From the NCBI RefSeq assembly GCF_000717645.1, contig NZ_JNZZ01000004.1:124001-188000 (forward strand): a stretch of 64,000 nt of DNA, written 5' to 3'. This stretch comes from Streptomyces californicus. GTDB lineage: Bacteria; Actinomycetota; Actinomycetes; Streptomycetales; Streptomycetaceae. Positions 41,467 through 50,128 of this stretch are shown one piece after another. Numbering within the stretch: position 1 is the first letter of the stretch; each line of letters opens with the position of its first letter. Below the pieces are notes generated by a model, which had not been told where the DNA came from, did no database searches, and saw only the letters and a list, made by a program, of their open reading frames with translations. A program made the translations under genes and the position numbers.

Positions 41467-44205
41467 TCAGCCGACCCTGGTCAGCTTGTCGCCGAAGGCC
41501 GGCTGGGCCAGATCGTCCTGGAGCACCACCGGGGCCGTCATCTTCCCGGTGCCCGTGCCCACGGTCACCATGCCGACCTCGCTCCCGGCCTTCGCGGAGG
41601 GGTCGATGCCCTCGCCGTTGTCCGTGACCTCGAGCTCGACCTCCAGGCCGGACCAGCCGACCGCCTTGAGGCTCTTGGTGGCGACCACCGGGGTCTTCCC
41701 GCCGAACCCGTTGTCCACGTACCCGACGACGTCGCCCTTCTTCAGGACCGTCGCCGAAGTGGCGGCCTTCTGCGCGTCCTTGATCAGCTTGAGGCTGTTC
41801 TGGAGGGACAGTTCCAGGCTGTCGTAGACGCGGCCGGTGCCGGCCTGCTGCCCCATGACCGCACCGTAGATCCACAGCATCTTGCCGTCGACCTTGGTGT
41901 TCGCGGACCAGAGCAGGTTGCCGCCGGCGGGGGTGGAGGAGCCGGTCTTGATGCCGCTCACGCCCGGCTGGAGCAGAAGGTTGTTGTTGTTGTAGATCTT
42001 GCCGTCTATGCCCTCGATCTCGACCTCGGGCATGTCCACGATCTTGCGGAAGACCTCGTTGCGCATGACCGCCTGGGCCAGCTTGAGCTGGTCGGCGGCG
42101 GTGGAGACGGTGGTCTTCTCCAGCCCGCTCGGGTCGGTGTACGTCGACCCCTTCATCCCGAGGTCCTTGGCCGCGTCGTTCATCTTGTCGATGAACGCGT
42201 CCTCGGAACCGGCGTCCCAGCGGGCGAGCAGACGGGCCGCGTTGTTCCCCGAGGGGATCATCAGCAACTGGAGCATCTGCCGCTGGGAGAGCTTCTGGCC
42301 CTTGGTCAGCGGGGCCGTCGACTCGTCGGGGCGCTTGGACTCGTCCTCCGCCTTCTGGTCGACCGTGATCTTCTCGCCCTCCTCGTCACCCTTGAGGGGG
42401 TGCTCCCGGAGGATCACGTACGCGGTCATGACCTTCGCGACGCTCGCGATCGGGGCCGGCTTCTGCGGGCCCTCGGTGCCGAGGGAGCCGACACCGTCCA
42501 CCATCACGGCCGACTGGCCCTGACCGGGCCACGACAGCTTCGTCTCGCCGCCCTCGAAGGTGTACGTCGGCTTCGCCGTGAGCTCCAGGGACGGCTCCGG
42601 AAGCGGGCGGGTCACCTGCACGATCGCAAAGACGATCAGCAGGAGGAGCACCAGCGGGGTCCAGATCTTGACCCGCCGGACGGCGGTACGGACCGGGGTC
42701 TCCGGCGGCGGCGGGGTGTTCGTCAGCTCGGCGAGCAGGTCGAGCGGCGGCTTCGGCGGCAGCGGCTGCTGCCGGGTCCGCTCGGCGGCGGCCCAGGACG
42801 GGGCGGCGGGGGCCGGGGCACCGGCCTCCGGGGTACGCGCGGGCGTCCCGGTCCCGGCGTCGGCCCCGTTCGCCGCACCGGCGGTTCCGGTCGCCGCACC
42901 GGTCGTCCCCGCCGTCGACCCGGCTTCGGGCTTGCGGGGTGCGGTGGGCGTGCGGACGTCGTCGGAGCGGAGCGGTACGAAGGTGCTCGTGCGCTCGGCG
43001 TCGCTCTCGGGCTCGGCGGCGCTCTTGCCCCCGGGCTGTGCTGCTCCCGGCTTGGCGGCGGGCTTGGTTCCGGTTCCGGGGTCGCGCGGCAGCTTCAGGG
43101 CGGTCGTCGCCTGGTCCACCCCGCCGGTCCCCTTGGCACCCGGCTTGACCGCCATGAAGACAGCGGTGGGCTGGTCTATCCCCCGCAGGTCGGAGCCGCC
43201 ACCGGAGTCCGCGGCGGAGTCGCCGTCCGAGTTCGAGTCCTTGTCGGTGTCGGCGTCGGTGTCCTTGTCGGAGCCGCTGTCGGCCGTCGACCGGCCGGCC
43301 GGTACGGGCTTCGCCGCAGACTCCGGCTCACCGTCCCGCTCGTCCTGCCCGGCCCGCTTCTCCCGCCCGGCCGACGTGCCCTGCTCAGCCTTCTCAGCCT
43401 TCCCGGGCTTCTCGGCCTTCGAGGTCGATCCCGGCTTCGGCTTCTCGTCCGTCTCGGCGTCCGCGTCGGCGCCTGCTTCGGCATCGGCATCGACCCAGGC
43501 GGCGACCGCTGCACGCAGCCGACCGTCCCCGTCCGCAGCCTCGGGCTCGTCCCCGTCCGCCTCGCCCTTCGCGGGCGCCGCAGCCTCGGAGCCGTCAGCA
43601 GCGTCAGCGCCGTCAGCGGTCTCCGCGCCGGACTTTTCCGCGTCAGACTTCCCGGCGTCGGACTTCTCCGCGTCCGCAGCCTTCTCGCCGGCCTCCGGGC
43701 TCGCGCTGCCCCGAGCGGCTTCCGGCGCCTTCGCGGGCTCCTCCGCCTCCCCGGCGCCCTCCGAGGCCGTGGCAGTGGCCTCAGGCGCGCTCTCCGGCTC
43801 CCGCGCGGCCTCCGGCCCGCCCTCACGCCCGTTCCCGGCGTCGCTCCCGGCCTCGGACGCGTTCTCCGCCGCGGAGGACGCCTCGCCGCCGGACACGGCC
43901 TCGGGCTTCGCGTCCGCCTCCACCTCCGCCTTCGGCTCGCGCCGGGCCCCGTCCTCCGGCAGCCGCGGCCGGAACACCGCGGTCGCCGTGTCCGACGTGG
44001 CACCCGAACCCGCTCCCGTACCCGAGCCCGCGTCGGCATCCGAACCCGCGTCGGCGCCCGTACCGGCGTCCGCGCCCTCGGTCTCCGCCTCGTCCGCGGC
44101 CTCGCCGGGGTCGCGGAAGACGGCGAAACGCGGGTCGCGCTCCTCCGCAGCCGTCCCCGACGACGACTTCCGCTGCTCCGTTTTGTCGGGGGACTCGCCC
44201 GCCAC
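41467..44205 (-). CDS. D-alanyl-D-alanine carboxypeptidase (S11) with long disordered N-tail
   Basis: 912-residue penicillin-binding protein that trims peptidoglycan pentapeptides. Residues 1-510 are low-complexity, acidic and Ala/Glu/Asp/Ser-rich and lie on the cytoplasmic side of a single membrane helix (about 513-531, LVLLLLIVFAIVQV). The outer catalytic domain follows: S588-V-A-K591, S652-G-N654 and K753-T-G755. The final 100 residues form the usual beta-sandwich. I start it at GTG 44205, which has GAGGAGG six bases upstream, rather than at the ATG at 44253. It is divergent from the GPP34 gene. The tail is much longer than in ordinary DacA-type enzymes of about 400 residues. Confidence 0.93.
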   Translation of the reverse strand: MAGESPDKTEQRKSSSGTAAEERDPRFAVFRDPGEAADEAETEGADAGTGADAGSDADAGSGTGAGSGATSDTATAVFRPRLPEDGARREPKAEVEADAKPEAVSGGEASSAAENASEAGSDAGNGREGGPEAAREPESAPEATATASEGAGEAEEPAKAPEAARGSASPEAGEKAADAEKSDAGKSDAEKSGAETADGADAADGSEAAAPAKGEADGDEPEAADGDGRLRAAVAAWVDADAEAGADADAETDEKPKPGSTSKAEKPGKAEKAEQGTSAGREKRAGQDERDGEPESAAKPVPAGRSTADSGSDKDTDADTDKDSNSDGDSAADSGGGSDLRGIDQPTAVFMAVKPGAKGTGGVDQATTALKLPRDPGTGTKPAAKPGAAQPGGKSAAEPESDAERTSTFVPLRSDDVRTPTAPRKPEAGSTAGTTGAATGTAGAANGADAGTGTPARTPEAGAPAPAAPSWAAAERTRQQPLPPKPPLDLLAELTNTPPPPETPVRTAVRRVKIWTPLVLLLLIVFAIVQVTRPLPEPSLELTAKPTYTFEGGETKLSWPGQGQSAVMVDGVGSLGTEGPQKPAPIASVAKVMTAYVILREHPLKGDEEGEKITVDQKAEDESKRPDESTAPLTKGQKLSQRQMLQLLMIPSGNNAARLLARWDAGSEDAFIDKMNDAAKDLGMKGSTYTDPSGLEKTTVSTAADQLKLAQAVMRNEVFRKIVDMPEVEIEGIDGKIYNNNNLLLQPGVSGIKTGSSTPAGGNLLWSANTKVDGKMLWIYGAVMGQQAGTGRVYDSLELSLQNSLKLIKDAQKAATSATVLKKGDVVGYVDNGFGGKTPVVATKSLKAVGWSGLEVELEVTDNGEGIDPSAKAGSEVGMVTVGTGTGKMTAPVVLQDDLAQPAFGDKLTRVG

Positions 44206-44398
44206 CGATGCCTCCTCATGCGCTGCGGGGCCGCCCCGCGCTGTCCGAACCATCTACCAGTGTCCCTGTGTGAACCCTTGGCCCAGCTGCTAGACGAGAA
44301 CGACATACCTACTGGTTCCCATACATAGCGGTCAGGCGCTCTCGACAGATGAATGTGAGAGGGGTCACCCTGTCAGACATCCACGCGGGGAGGCATGG

Positions 44399-45118
44399 AT
44401 GGGCAGGAGCCGCAGAACAATCCCGGAGGAGCTTCTGTTGCTCGCTCTGGACCCGACCACGGGTACCACAGCGCAGCCGCAGTCGCTCGACCTCGGCCTG
44501 GCCGGGGCACAGCTAGTAGAGCTGGCTCTGGCAGGACGGATAGCCCCTGACGGGGATCGTATCGCCGTGGTGATGCCACGGCCGACAGGAGATCCGACTC
44601 TGGACTCCGCACTGGAGCTGCTGCGCCGTCGTGGCAGCCCGGTCCGGGCGGTCCACTGGATAGGAGGGCCCCGACTGGGGCTGCGCCAGATCTACCTCGC
44701 TCATCTGGAGCGGTGCGGCATGGTTCACGCCGTGGCGGGCCAGATGTGCGGAGTGCTGCCGACGACTCGCTACCAGGCGACGGACACGGCGATCAGCCGG
44801 GACATCAGAAACCGGCTGGACAGTGCGATCCGCACCGGCGTACCGCCGGACCCGCGGACCGCGGCGCTCGCCGCACTGGCCCACGCGGTCGGACTCGGCA
44901 AGCACCTGTACCCGGGCAACGAGGGACGCTCATCGCGTTCCCGGCTCCGGGACCTGATCAGGCACGACCCGATGGGCGGCCTCGTGGCGCACGCCGTGAT
45001 GGACGTCCAGAACGGGGTGGCGGTCCAGCCACGCCGTACGCAGCAGGCAGCGGGCGTTCCGTTGCAGCCGCAATCACAGACCCGCCGCAGCAGCATGGCG
45101 CACACCGCCGCGAGCTGA
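44399..45118 (+). CDS. GPP34 (GOLPH3-like) family protein
   Basis: 239 residues. The start (RTIPEELLLLALDPTTGTT, LDLGLAGAQLVELALAGRI) is typical of the GPP34 domain, the fold of eukaryotic GOLPH3/Vps74 that binds acidic phospholipids. Bacterial members are common in Streptomyces; their role is unknown, but peripheral membrane binding is plausible. The hydrophobic beta-hairpin region and a long C-terminal Gln/Arg-rich tail are visible. ATG 44399 follows GGGGAGG. Confidence 0.88.
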   Translation: MGRSRRTIPEELLLLALDPTTGTTAQPQSLDLGLAGAQLVELALAGRIAPDGDRIAVVMPRPTGDPTLDSALELLRRRGSPVRAVHWIGGPRLGLRQIYLAHLERCGMVHAVAGQMCGVLPTTRYQATDTAISRDIRNRLDSAIRTGVPPDPRTAALAALAHAVGLGKHLYPGNEGRSSRSRLRDLIRHDPMGGLVAHAVMDVQNGVAVQPRRTQQAAGVPLQPQSQTRRSSMAHTAAS

Positions 45119-45195
45119 CCGCACGGGTCCGGGAACAGCACACCGCCGTACCGCCGTCCGACGCGTCACAGGACCCGGTCCGGGAGCCGCACCAC

Positions 45196-45237
45196 GCACG
45201 GGGCAGCCGGTAGCCACCATCACCGGCTGCCCCGTGC
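45196..45237 (+). terminator. Perfect hairpin terminator after the GPP34 gene
   Basis: GCACGGGGCAGCCGGT (45196-45211) and its exact complement (45222-45237) with a 10-nt loop. Confidence 0.85.
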
Positions 45238-45327
45238 GCATGCGCGCCCTCCCGTGCTCCGGTGCGCACGCCCCCGCGCCCCTGTGTGTGACCGTTTCCC
45301 AGCGCGGCCGGGGCAAGGGGTGGCAAT

Positions 45328-45338
45328 CTGCTGAGCAG
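45328..45338. promoter_or_regulatory. Palindrome upstream of the XRE gene
   Basis: CTGCTGAGCAG, a perfect palindrome around one central base, followed by TAGATA, a possible -10 box. It ends 38 bp before the XRE start and could be its operator. Confidence 0.35.
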
Positions 45339-45376
45339 TAGATACGCACAGCTACATAGCCGGAGGTGCCGTTTCC

Positions 45377-46234
45377 GTGCCGTCCAACGTCAATCCCACT
45401 GTCAGGCGACGCAGGTTGGGCCAGGAATTGCGCCGCCTGCGCGAACTCAAAGGCATGACGGCCGAGGAAGTCGCGGAGCGGCTGCTGGTGTCGCAGTCGA
45501 AGATCAGCCGGCTGGAGAACGGCCGCCGTTCCATCAGCCAGCGCGACGTGCGCGACCTCTGCGGGGTGTACGAGGTCGAGGACCACCGCATCGTGGACTC
45601 GCTCATGCAGATGGCGAAGGACTCCCGCCAGCAGGGCTGGTGGCACGCCTTCGGCGACATCCCGTACAGCGTCTACATCGGTCTGGAGACGGACGCGGAG
45701 TCGCTGCGGGTGTACGAGCCGCAGATGATCCCGGGCCTGCTCCAGACCCGGGCGTACGCGGAGGCGCTGATCAGCGGCGCGCTTCCCGAGGCCCCGCCGT
45801 CGGACATCGAGAAGCGCGTCAACGTACGGTCGCGGCGCCAGGACCGCGTCAACTCTCCGGACAACCCGCTGCGGCTGTGGGCCGTGATCGACGAGTCGGC
45901 GCTGCGCCGGGTGGTCGGCGACAAGCAGGTGATGCTGGACCAGTTGGAGCACCTGGTCGAGCAGTCGCACCTCCCGCACGTCACCGTCCAGGTCCTGCCG
46001 TTCGACATGGGCGCCCACCCGGGCATCAACGGCCAGTACGCGATTCTGGAGTTCCCGGACGCGGCGGACTCCAGCGTCGTCTACATCGAGGGCGTCACCA
46101 GCGATCTGTACCTGGAGAAGGCGAACGACGTGCAGCGCTACAGCGTGATGTACGAGCACCTGCGGGCGCAGGCGCTGAACGTGGAGCAGACCCGGGAGTT
46201 CATCAGCAAGATCGCGAAGTCGTACACCAGCTGA
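45377..46234 (+). CDS. XRE-family regulator with DUF5753 domain
   Basis: 285 residues, the common Streptomyces WhiJ/BldB-associated type. Residues 12-70 form an XRE helix-turn-helix (LRELKGMTAEEVAERLLVSQ, SKISRLENGRRSIS). Residues about 95-275 form the DUF5753 (Scr1-like) domain: MIPGLLQTRAYAEALI, HVTVQVLPFDMGAHPG, VVYIEGVTSDLYLEKA. GTG 45377 follows CGGAGG. A DUF397 gene lies 263 bp downstream; such pairs act as regulator and small partner or antagonist in development and antibiotic control. Confidence 0.93.
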   Translation: MPSNVNPTVRRRRLGQELRRLRELKGMTAEEVAERLLVSQSKISRLENGRRSISQRDVRDLCGVYEVEDHRIVDSLMQMAKDSRQQGWWHAFGDIPYSVYIGLETDAESLRVYEPQMIPGLLQTRAYAEALISGALPEAPPSDIEKRVNVRSRRQDRVNSPDNPLRLWAVIDESALRRVVGDKQVMLDQLEHLVEQSHLPHVTVQVLPFDMGAHPGINGQYAILEFPDAADSSVVYIEGVTSDLYLEKANDVQRYSVMYEHLRAQALNVEQTREFISKIAKSYTS

Positions 46235-46496
46235 AGGACCCGCGGATGCACACCGGCTGCAGGACGGCGGGTTCGCGGCGCGCGAGCGGAGGACCCGAAG
46301 CGGAACTCCGGGGATGCCATTCGGGTGGGCGGCGGAATGGTACACCGCCGCCTACCCACTCAGGAAGGACAACCAGGCGAAGACCGCCCGGACGAGTGAA
46401 CGGCCATCTCATGGACGGGGCTTGGCGAGTAGCGTCGATCACGCCAATCGGAATCAGGTTGGTGCGACTCACCCAACTCTCTGAACCGGAGTGAAC

Positions 46497-46700
46497 ATGG
46501 CAATTCTTCAGGGTGCTACGGACACGTGGACGAAGTCGTCGTACTCCGGGGGCAACGGCGCGTGCGTCGAGGTCAAGTCCCCGGCGCAGGCCATCGCCGT
46601 ACGCGACTCGAAGGCCCCCGAGGGTCCCTCGATCACCTTCATCCCCGGTGCGTGGAACGCGTTCGTGCGCGATGTGGCCGCCGGCACGGTCGACGCCTGA
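46497..46700 (+). CDS. DUF397 small protein, partner of the XRE regulator
   Basis: 67 residues matching DUF397: TWTKSSYSGGNGACVEV, VRDSKAPEGPSITFIPGAWN, AFVRDVAAG. Proteins of this kind are coded beside DUF5753 regulators (WhiJ-type loci) and modulate them. ATG 46497 follows CCGGAG; a GTG at 46491 is in frame. The 262 bp between the two genes hold no other open frame I can support. Confidence 0.92.
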   Translation: MAILQGATDTWTKSSYSGGNGACVEVKSPAQAIAVRDSKAPEGPSITFIPGAWNAFVRDVAAGTVDA

Positions 46701-46791
46701 CCTGCTCAACACCCCGCGCACCACGCCCCACTTGCGTTACCGCCCCACCTGATGGAGCCCTCTCGACCGGTTCGCCGTCCTGGCCGAGGGG

Positions 46792-46873
46792 GCTCGACAC
46801 GTTCCGGGGCAGGCACCTCCCGGGCTCGGCATGTTCCGGTACCGACACTTCCGGGCCTCGACACGTTCCGGGA
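46792..46873. repeat. Imperfect short repeats
   Basis: Four degenerate copies of CTCGACACGTTCCGGG (about 46793, 46825, 46843 and 46858), noncoding, between the DUF397 gene and a converging gene. Confidence 0.6.
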
Positions 46874-46957
46874 CCGGCGCATGCGCTTCCGGCCACCACG
46901 CGCCCGCCCCACACCGCCCCTCTCCCCTCTCCTCCTCGCTCTCCCCCAGCAGCGGCG

Positions 46958-47803
46958 TCACCGCAACTGGTCGACGTACCGGTCCGTCCCCGGCACGGTC
47001 GGTACGAACGGGGCCACCAGCTCGACCCGCCCCAGGCCGCTCTCCTCGACCGCCGCGTCGAGGCCGGTGAAGCGGCTCGCCCAGCAGCTCCGCGGGTCCT
47101 CCTGGAGGAACCACAGCAGTGTCAGCCGCGTGTCCACCCCCTCGACCTGCTTCACGTACGTCATCCGGTCACCGGGCAGGGGCGTCGGCCGGAACACCAT
47201 GACCATCGCCGCCGGTGATCCCGCCAACAGCTTCGGAAGGTGACGGGACCGCAGCCACTCCAGCAACTCCTCTCGCTGTCGCGGCCCTTCGGCGTCGACG
47301 ACCTGGAGGACGAGACCGGCGTACGGGTGGTCGAGCGCGTGGAAGTCCCGGGGGCCCGCCGCCCCGTCGCGGTAGACCGTGGCCTCGTGGTCCTGGAAGG
47401 CGGTGAACACGTGGGTCCGGTCCTGGTAGACCCGGCCGTCGCGATTCAGCCGCCGGTTGATGGCGACGGTCCACTTCATGTGGTCGTCGTAGCGCCCCTC
47501 GGTCACCCAGTACGTGGAGAGGTAGCAGCCCGCGCCGACCGGCCGGGCCACCGCCGACGTCTCCGGGTAGCGCAGTTCCTGGAGGTCCTTGGGCGCCACC
47601 CAGCGCCGCCCGGCGAAGATCCAGGGCATCGCGGTCGCGCCCGCGTAGTAGTGGTCGTCCTCGTACCAGCGGTTGTACGCGTACTCATGGCCCGGATGCG
47701 GTTCGACCAGGGTGATCAGCGCATGCCCGGGGCGGACCCCGTACGGCCCCGCCCCCGCCAGCTCCGCGTACCGCTCGCTCCCCGTTCCGGCGTCCTCGCT
47801 CAT
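46958..47803 (-). CDS. Hypothetical protein, possible dimeric alpha/beta-barrel
   Basis: 281 residues, cytosolic, no signal or membrane segment. The segment ALITLVEPHPGHEYAYNRWY and DDHYYAGATAMPWIFAGRRW resembles the first half of EthD/YCII-like dimeric alpha/beta barrels (strand, NRWY..DH helix, pg-x-x-x-a-R-R). A second similar half begins near VLQVVDAEGPRQREEL, so the protein could be a fused double barrel. I cannot assign a reaction. It is divergent from an SDR gene by 85 bp, which suggests a shared pathway, perhaps on an aromatic or polyketide substrate. Confidence 0.75.
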   Translation of the reverse strand: MSEDAGTGSERYAELAGAGPYGVRPGHALITLVEPHPGHEYAYNRWYEDDHYYAGATAMPWIFAGRRWVAPKDLQELRYPETSAVARPVGAGCYLSTYWVTEGRYDDHMKWTVAINRRLNRDGRVYQDRTHVFTAFQDHEATVYRDGAAGPRDFHALDHPYAGLVLQVVDAEGPRQREELLEWLRSRHLPKLLAGSPAAMVMVFRPTPLPGDRMTYVKQVEGVDTRLTLLWFLQEDPRSCWASRFTGLDAAVEESGLGRVELVAPFVPTVPGTDRYVDQLR

Positions 47804-47888
47804 CGGGTCTCCCTTCCCCTTCCCTCGGGTACCGGCCCCCTCTACCCTGACGGGTCGTCAGATCATGTGCCAGAGCCAGGAGGCGTCG

Positions 47889-48671
47889 ATGTTGCTCGCG
47901 GGGAAGACGGTCGTCGTGTCGGGTGTCGGTCCGGGGCTCGGCCACCGGGTCGCGGAGACCGTCGTCCGGGACGGCGGGCACGCGGTGCTCGGGGCCCGTA
48001 CGGCGGCGAACCTGGCCAGGTCGGCGGCGCAGATCGACCCGGAGGGCCGGAGCACGGCCCACCTGCCGACCGACATCACGGACGAGGGGCAGTGCGAGGC
48101 GCTGGCGGCGCTCGCGGTGGAGCGGTTCGGCGGAATCGACGCGGTGGTCCACGTCGCCGCGTGGGACAGCTGTTTCGGCGGGCTGCAGGACGCGGACTTC
48201 GCCACCTGGCAGGCGGTGATCGACGTGAACCTCCTGGGCACGCTGCGGATGACCCGGGCCTGCCTGCCCGCGCTCAAGGAGGGGGGCGGCTCGGTGGTGG
48301 TGATCGGCACCCAGTCCTCGGTGGCCGCGCCCTCCGAGGTGCGGCAGGCGGCGTACGCGGCGTCGAAGGGGGCGCTCACCTCGGCGATGTACTCGCTGGC
48401 GCGGGAGTTGGGCCCGCACCGCATCCGGGTCAACACCGTGCTGCCGGGCTGGATGTGGGGGCCGCCGGTACAGGCGTACGTACAGTTCGCGGCGGATTCC
48501 GAGGGCGTACCGGAGTCCGAGGTCCTGGACCGGCTCACCGCGCGGATGGCACTGCCGGAGCTGGCCACGGACGGGGACGTGGCGGAGGCCGTCGCGTTCC
48601 TGGCCTCCGACCGGGCCCGCGCGATCACGGGCCAGTCACTGCTGGTCAACGCGGGCGAGTTGATGCGCTGA
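47889..48671 (+). CDS. Short-chain dehydrogenase/reductase
   Basis: 260-residue SDR. Cofactor site VVSGVGPGLGHRV, with ARTAAN after strand two favouring NADP; catalytic S-x-x and Y-x3-K in IGTQSSVA and AYAASKGAL; ending ITGQSLLVNAGELMR. The usual NNAG is replaced by HVAAW, which is unusual and may shift substrate choice. ATG 47889 follows AGGAGG. The substrate is unknown. It is divergent from the gene at 46958-47803. Confidence 0.9.
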   Translation: MLLAGKTVVVSGVGPGLGHRVAETVVRDGGHAVLGARTAANLARSAAQIDPEGRSTAHLPTDITDEGQCEALAALAVERFGGIDAVVHVAAWDSCFGGLQDADFATWQAVIDVNLLGTLRMTRACLPALKEGGGSVVVIGTQSSVAAPSEVRQAAYAASKGALTSAMYSLARELGPHRIRVNTVLPGWMWGPPVQAYVQFAADSEGVPESEVLDRLTARMALPELATDGDVAEAVAFLASDRARAITGQSLLVNAGELMR

Positions 48672-48805
48672 CGCGGCGATGCGGCGATGCGGTGATGTGC
48701 CGACGTACCGACCCGCCGACGTACCGACGTAGCGATGTGCAGGCCTTCCAACGTGCCGACGCGCCACCATGCCAACGTGCCGACGCGCCGACGCGTCGCC
48801 GAGGG
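48672..48805. repeat. Degenerate short tandem repeats
   Basis: Runs of GCGATG and CCGACGTAC units, about 6-10 bp each, cover the space between the SDR stop and the converging ADP-ribosylglycohydrolase-like gene. Noncoding; likely slippage-prone. Confidence 0.7.
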
Positions 48806-48841
48806 AAGGTGCGGCCCGAACAGCCCCTCCGCCGAACGGCG

Positions 48842-49957
48842 TTACGTGCGCGGGTAGCGGGCCAGCCAGCCCGGGGCGACGGCGGACGGGGTGTGCAGGG
48901 CGGGCCCCTGGGTCATCTCCATCGCGAAGTCGTCGGCGAGTTGGAGCAGCGTGGCCCGCCCCTCCAGCTCCGCGAGCCAGGCCGGTGGCAGCGCGGTCTC
49001 GCCGTGCAGCGCGCCCAGCAGCGCCCCGCAGACCGAACCGGTGGCGCGGGAGGGCCCGCTGTGGTTCACCGCGAGCCGCAGCCCGTGCCGGATGTCCTCG
49101 CTGACCAGCGCGCAGTAGACCCCCACGGCGAGGACCTCCTCGGCGGCGTCGGTCGCCCCCAGCGCCTCGATCAGCGCGGGCCCCGGGATACCCTGCCGCA
49201 CCGAGCCGAGGGCCTGGCGCAGGGCCTCGGTCACCGGTTCGTGGCCGGGGCGATCGGCCAGCAGGGCCAGAGTGTTCTGCACGGCAGCGTCCAGGCTCTC
49301 CCCGCGCGCGAGACCGTGCACCAGGACGGCGAAGGCGCCGGCGGCGTGCTGGGCCGCGGGGTGGCCGTGGGACTGGGCCGCGCACTCGACGGCCAGTTGC
49401 AGCACGAGCCCCGGTTCCCAGCCCACGAGGAGCCCGAACGGGGCGGACCGGGTGAGCGCGCCGGCGTCCCGGGCGGTGGGGTTCTTCGGCCGGTCGAGGG
49501 TGCCCATGACGGTGTCGCCGAAGCCGCCGAGGCACTCCCGGGTGGGATCGCGGCGGACGTAGAGCCACTCCTCGGCGGCCAGCCAGCCGTTGTCGTCGCG
49601 CCGTTCGTCGGGCCCCCAGTGGTGCTGGGTGGAGGCCCACCGCAGATGGGCCCGGTGCACGTCGGTGGGCGGGTGCCAGGCTCCGGTGTCGCGGCGGACC
49701 TGGGCGCGGATCAGGCCGTCCACGGTGAACAGGGTGAGCTGGGTGAGGGCGGTGACCGCGCCGCGTCTGCCGTGGGCGGGCACGTAGTCGGCGACCCCTT
49801 CGACGCCGTGGGCCGCGCGGATCTCCTCCAGGGCGAGCCCGCTGACCCCGGCGCCGAGCGCGTCCCCGACCGCCCCGCCGAGCAGGGCCCCGCGGACCCG
49901 GCTGCGGAAGTCCTGCTGCTCGGCCCGGCCCCAGACGGCCGCGGCGCCTGTGCTCAC
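48842..49957 (-). CDS. ADP-ribosylglycohydrolase-like protein without metal ligands
   Basis: 371 residues with the all-helical ARH fold: RGALLGGAVGDALG near the start, TQLTLFTVDGLIRA, WGTLDRPKN-like MGTLDRPKNP, and the closing NHSGPSRATGSVCGALLGA. Active enzymes carry TDDT near residue 69 and SGDSDSTG near 300 as Mg ligands; here they read TALT (69-72) and SGPSRATG (300-307). All the usual aspartates are replaced, so catalytic removal of ADP-ribose is unlikely. It could still bind ADP-ribose or a partner. Length and frame are intact. It starts at GTG 49957. Confidence 0.85.
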   Translation of the reverse strand: MSTGAAAVWGRAEQQDFRSRVRGALLGGAVGDALGAGVSGLALEEIRAAHGVEGVADYVPAHGRRGAVTALTQLTLFTVDGLIRAQVRRDTGAWHPPTDVHRAHLRWASTQHHWGPDERRDDNGWLAAEEWLYVRRDPTRECLGGFGDTVMGTLDRPKNPTARDAGALTRSAPFGLLVGWEPGLVLQLAVECAAQSHGHPAAQHAAGAFAVLVHGLARGESLDAAVQNTLALLADRPGHEPVTEALRQALGSVRQGIPGPALIEALGATDAAEEVLAVGVYCALVSEDIRHGLRLAVNHSGPSRATGSVCGALLGALHGETALPPAWLAELEGRATLLQLADDFAMEMTQGPALHTPSAVAPGWLARYPRT

Positions 49958-50128
49958 CCCGCCTCCTCCCCCGTCACCACGTGCTCGGCTGCGCGGGCCT
50001 CCGGAGGCGACCGCGCAAGCACTGTAATCGAACGGGAACGGACGGCAGAGGGGGCGGACCGGGGTACGTACGGGTATGTCGACGGACGTCCCGCAGGTCG
50101 TTTTTGACCGGGGCGGCCGGCGGGAAGG

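Noticed and set aside
40189..44328. 1379-residue plus-strand open frame opposite the membrane protein and carboxypeptidase genes
   Set aside because: It spans two real genes and their spacer, has no known domain and low-complexity Arg/Leu/Gly composition.
47240..50107. 955-residue plus-strand open frame
   Set aside because: It overlaps four better-supported genes and spacer repeats; composition is that of a shadow frame.
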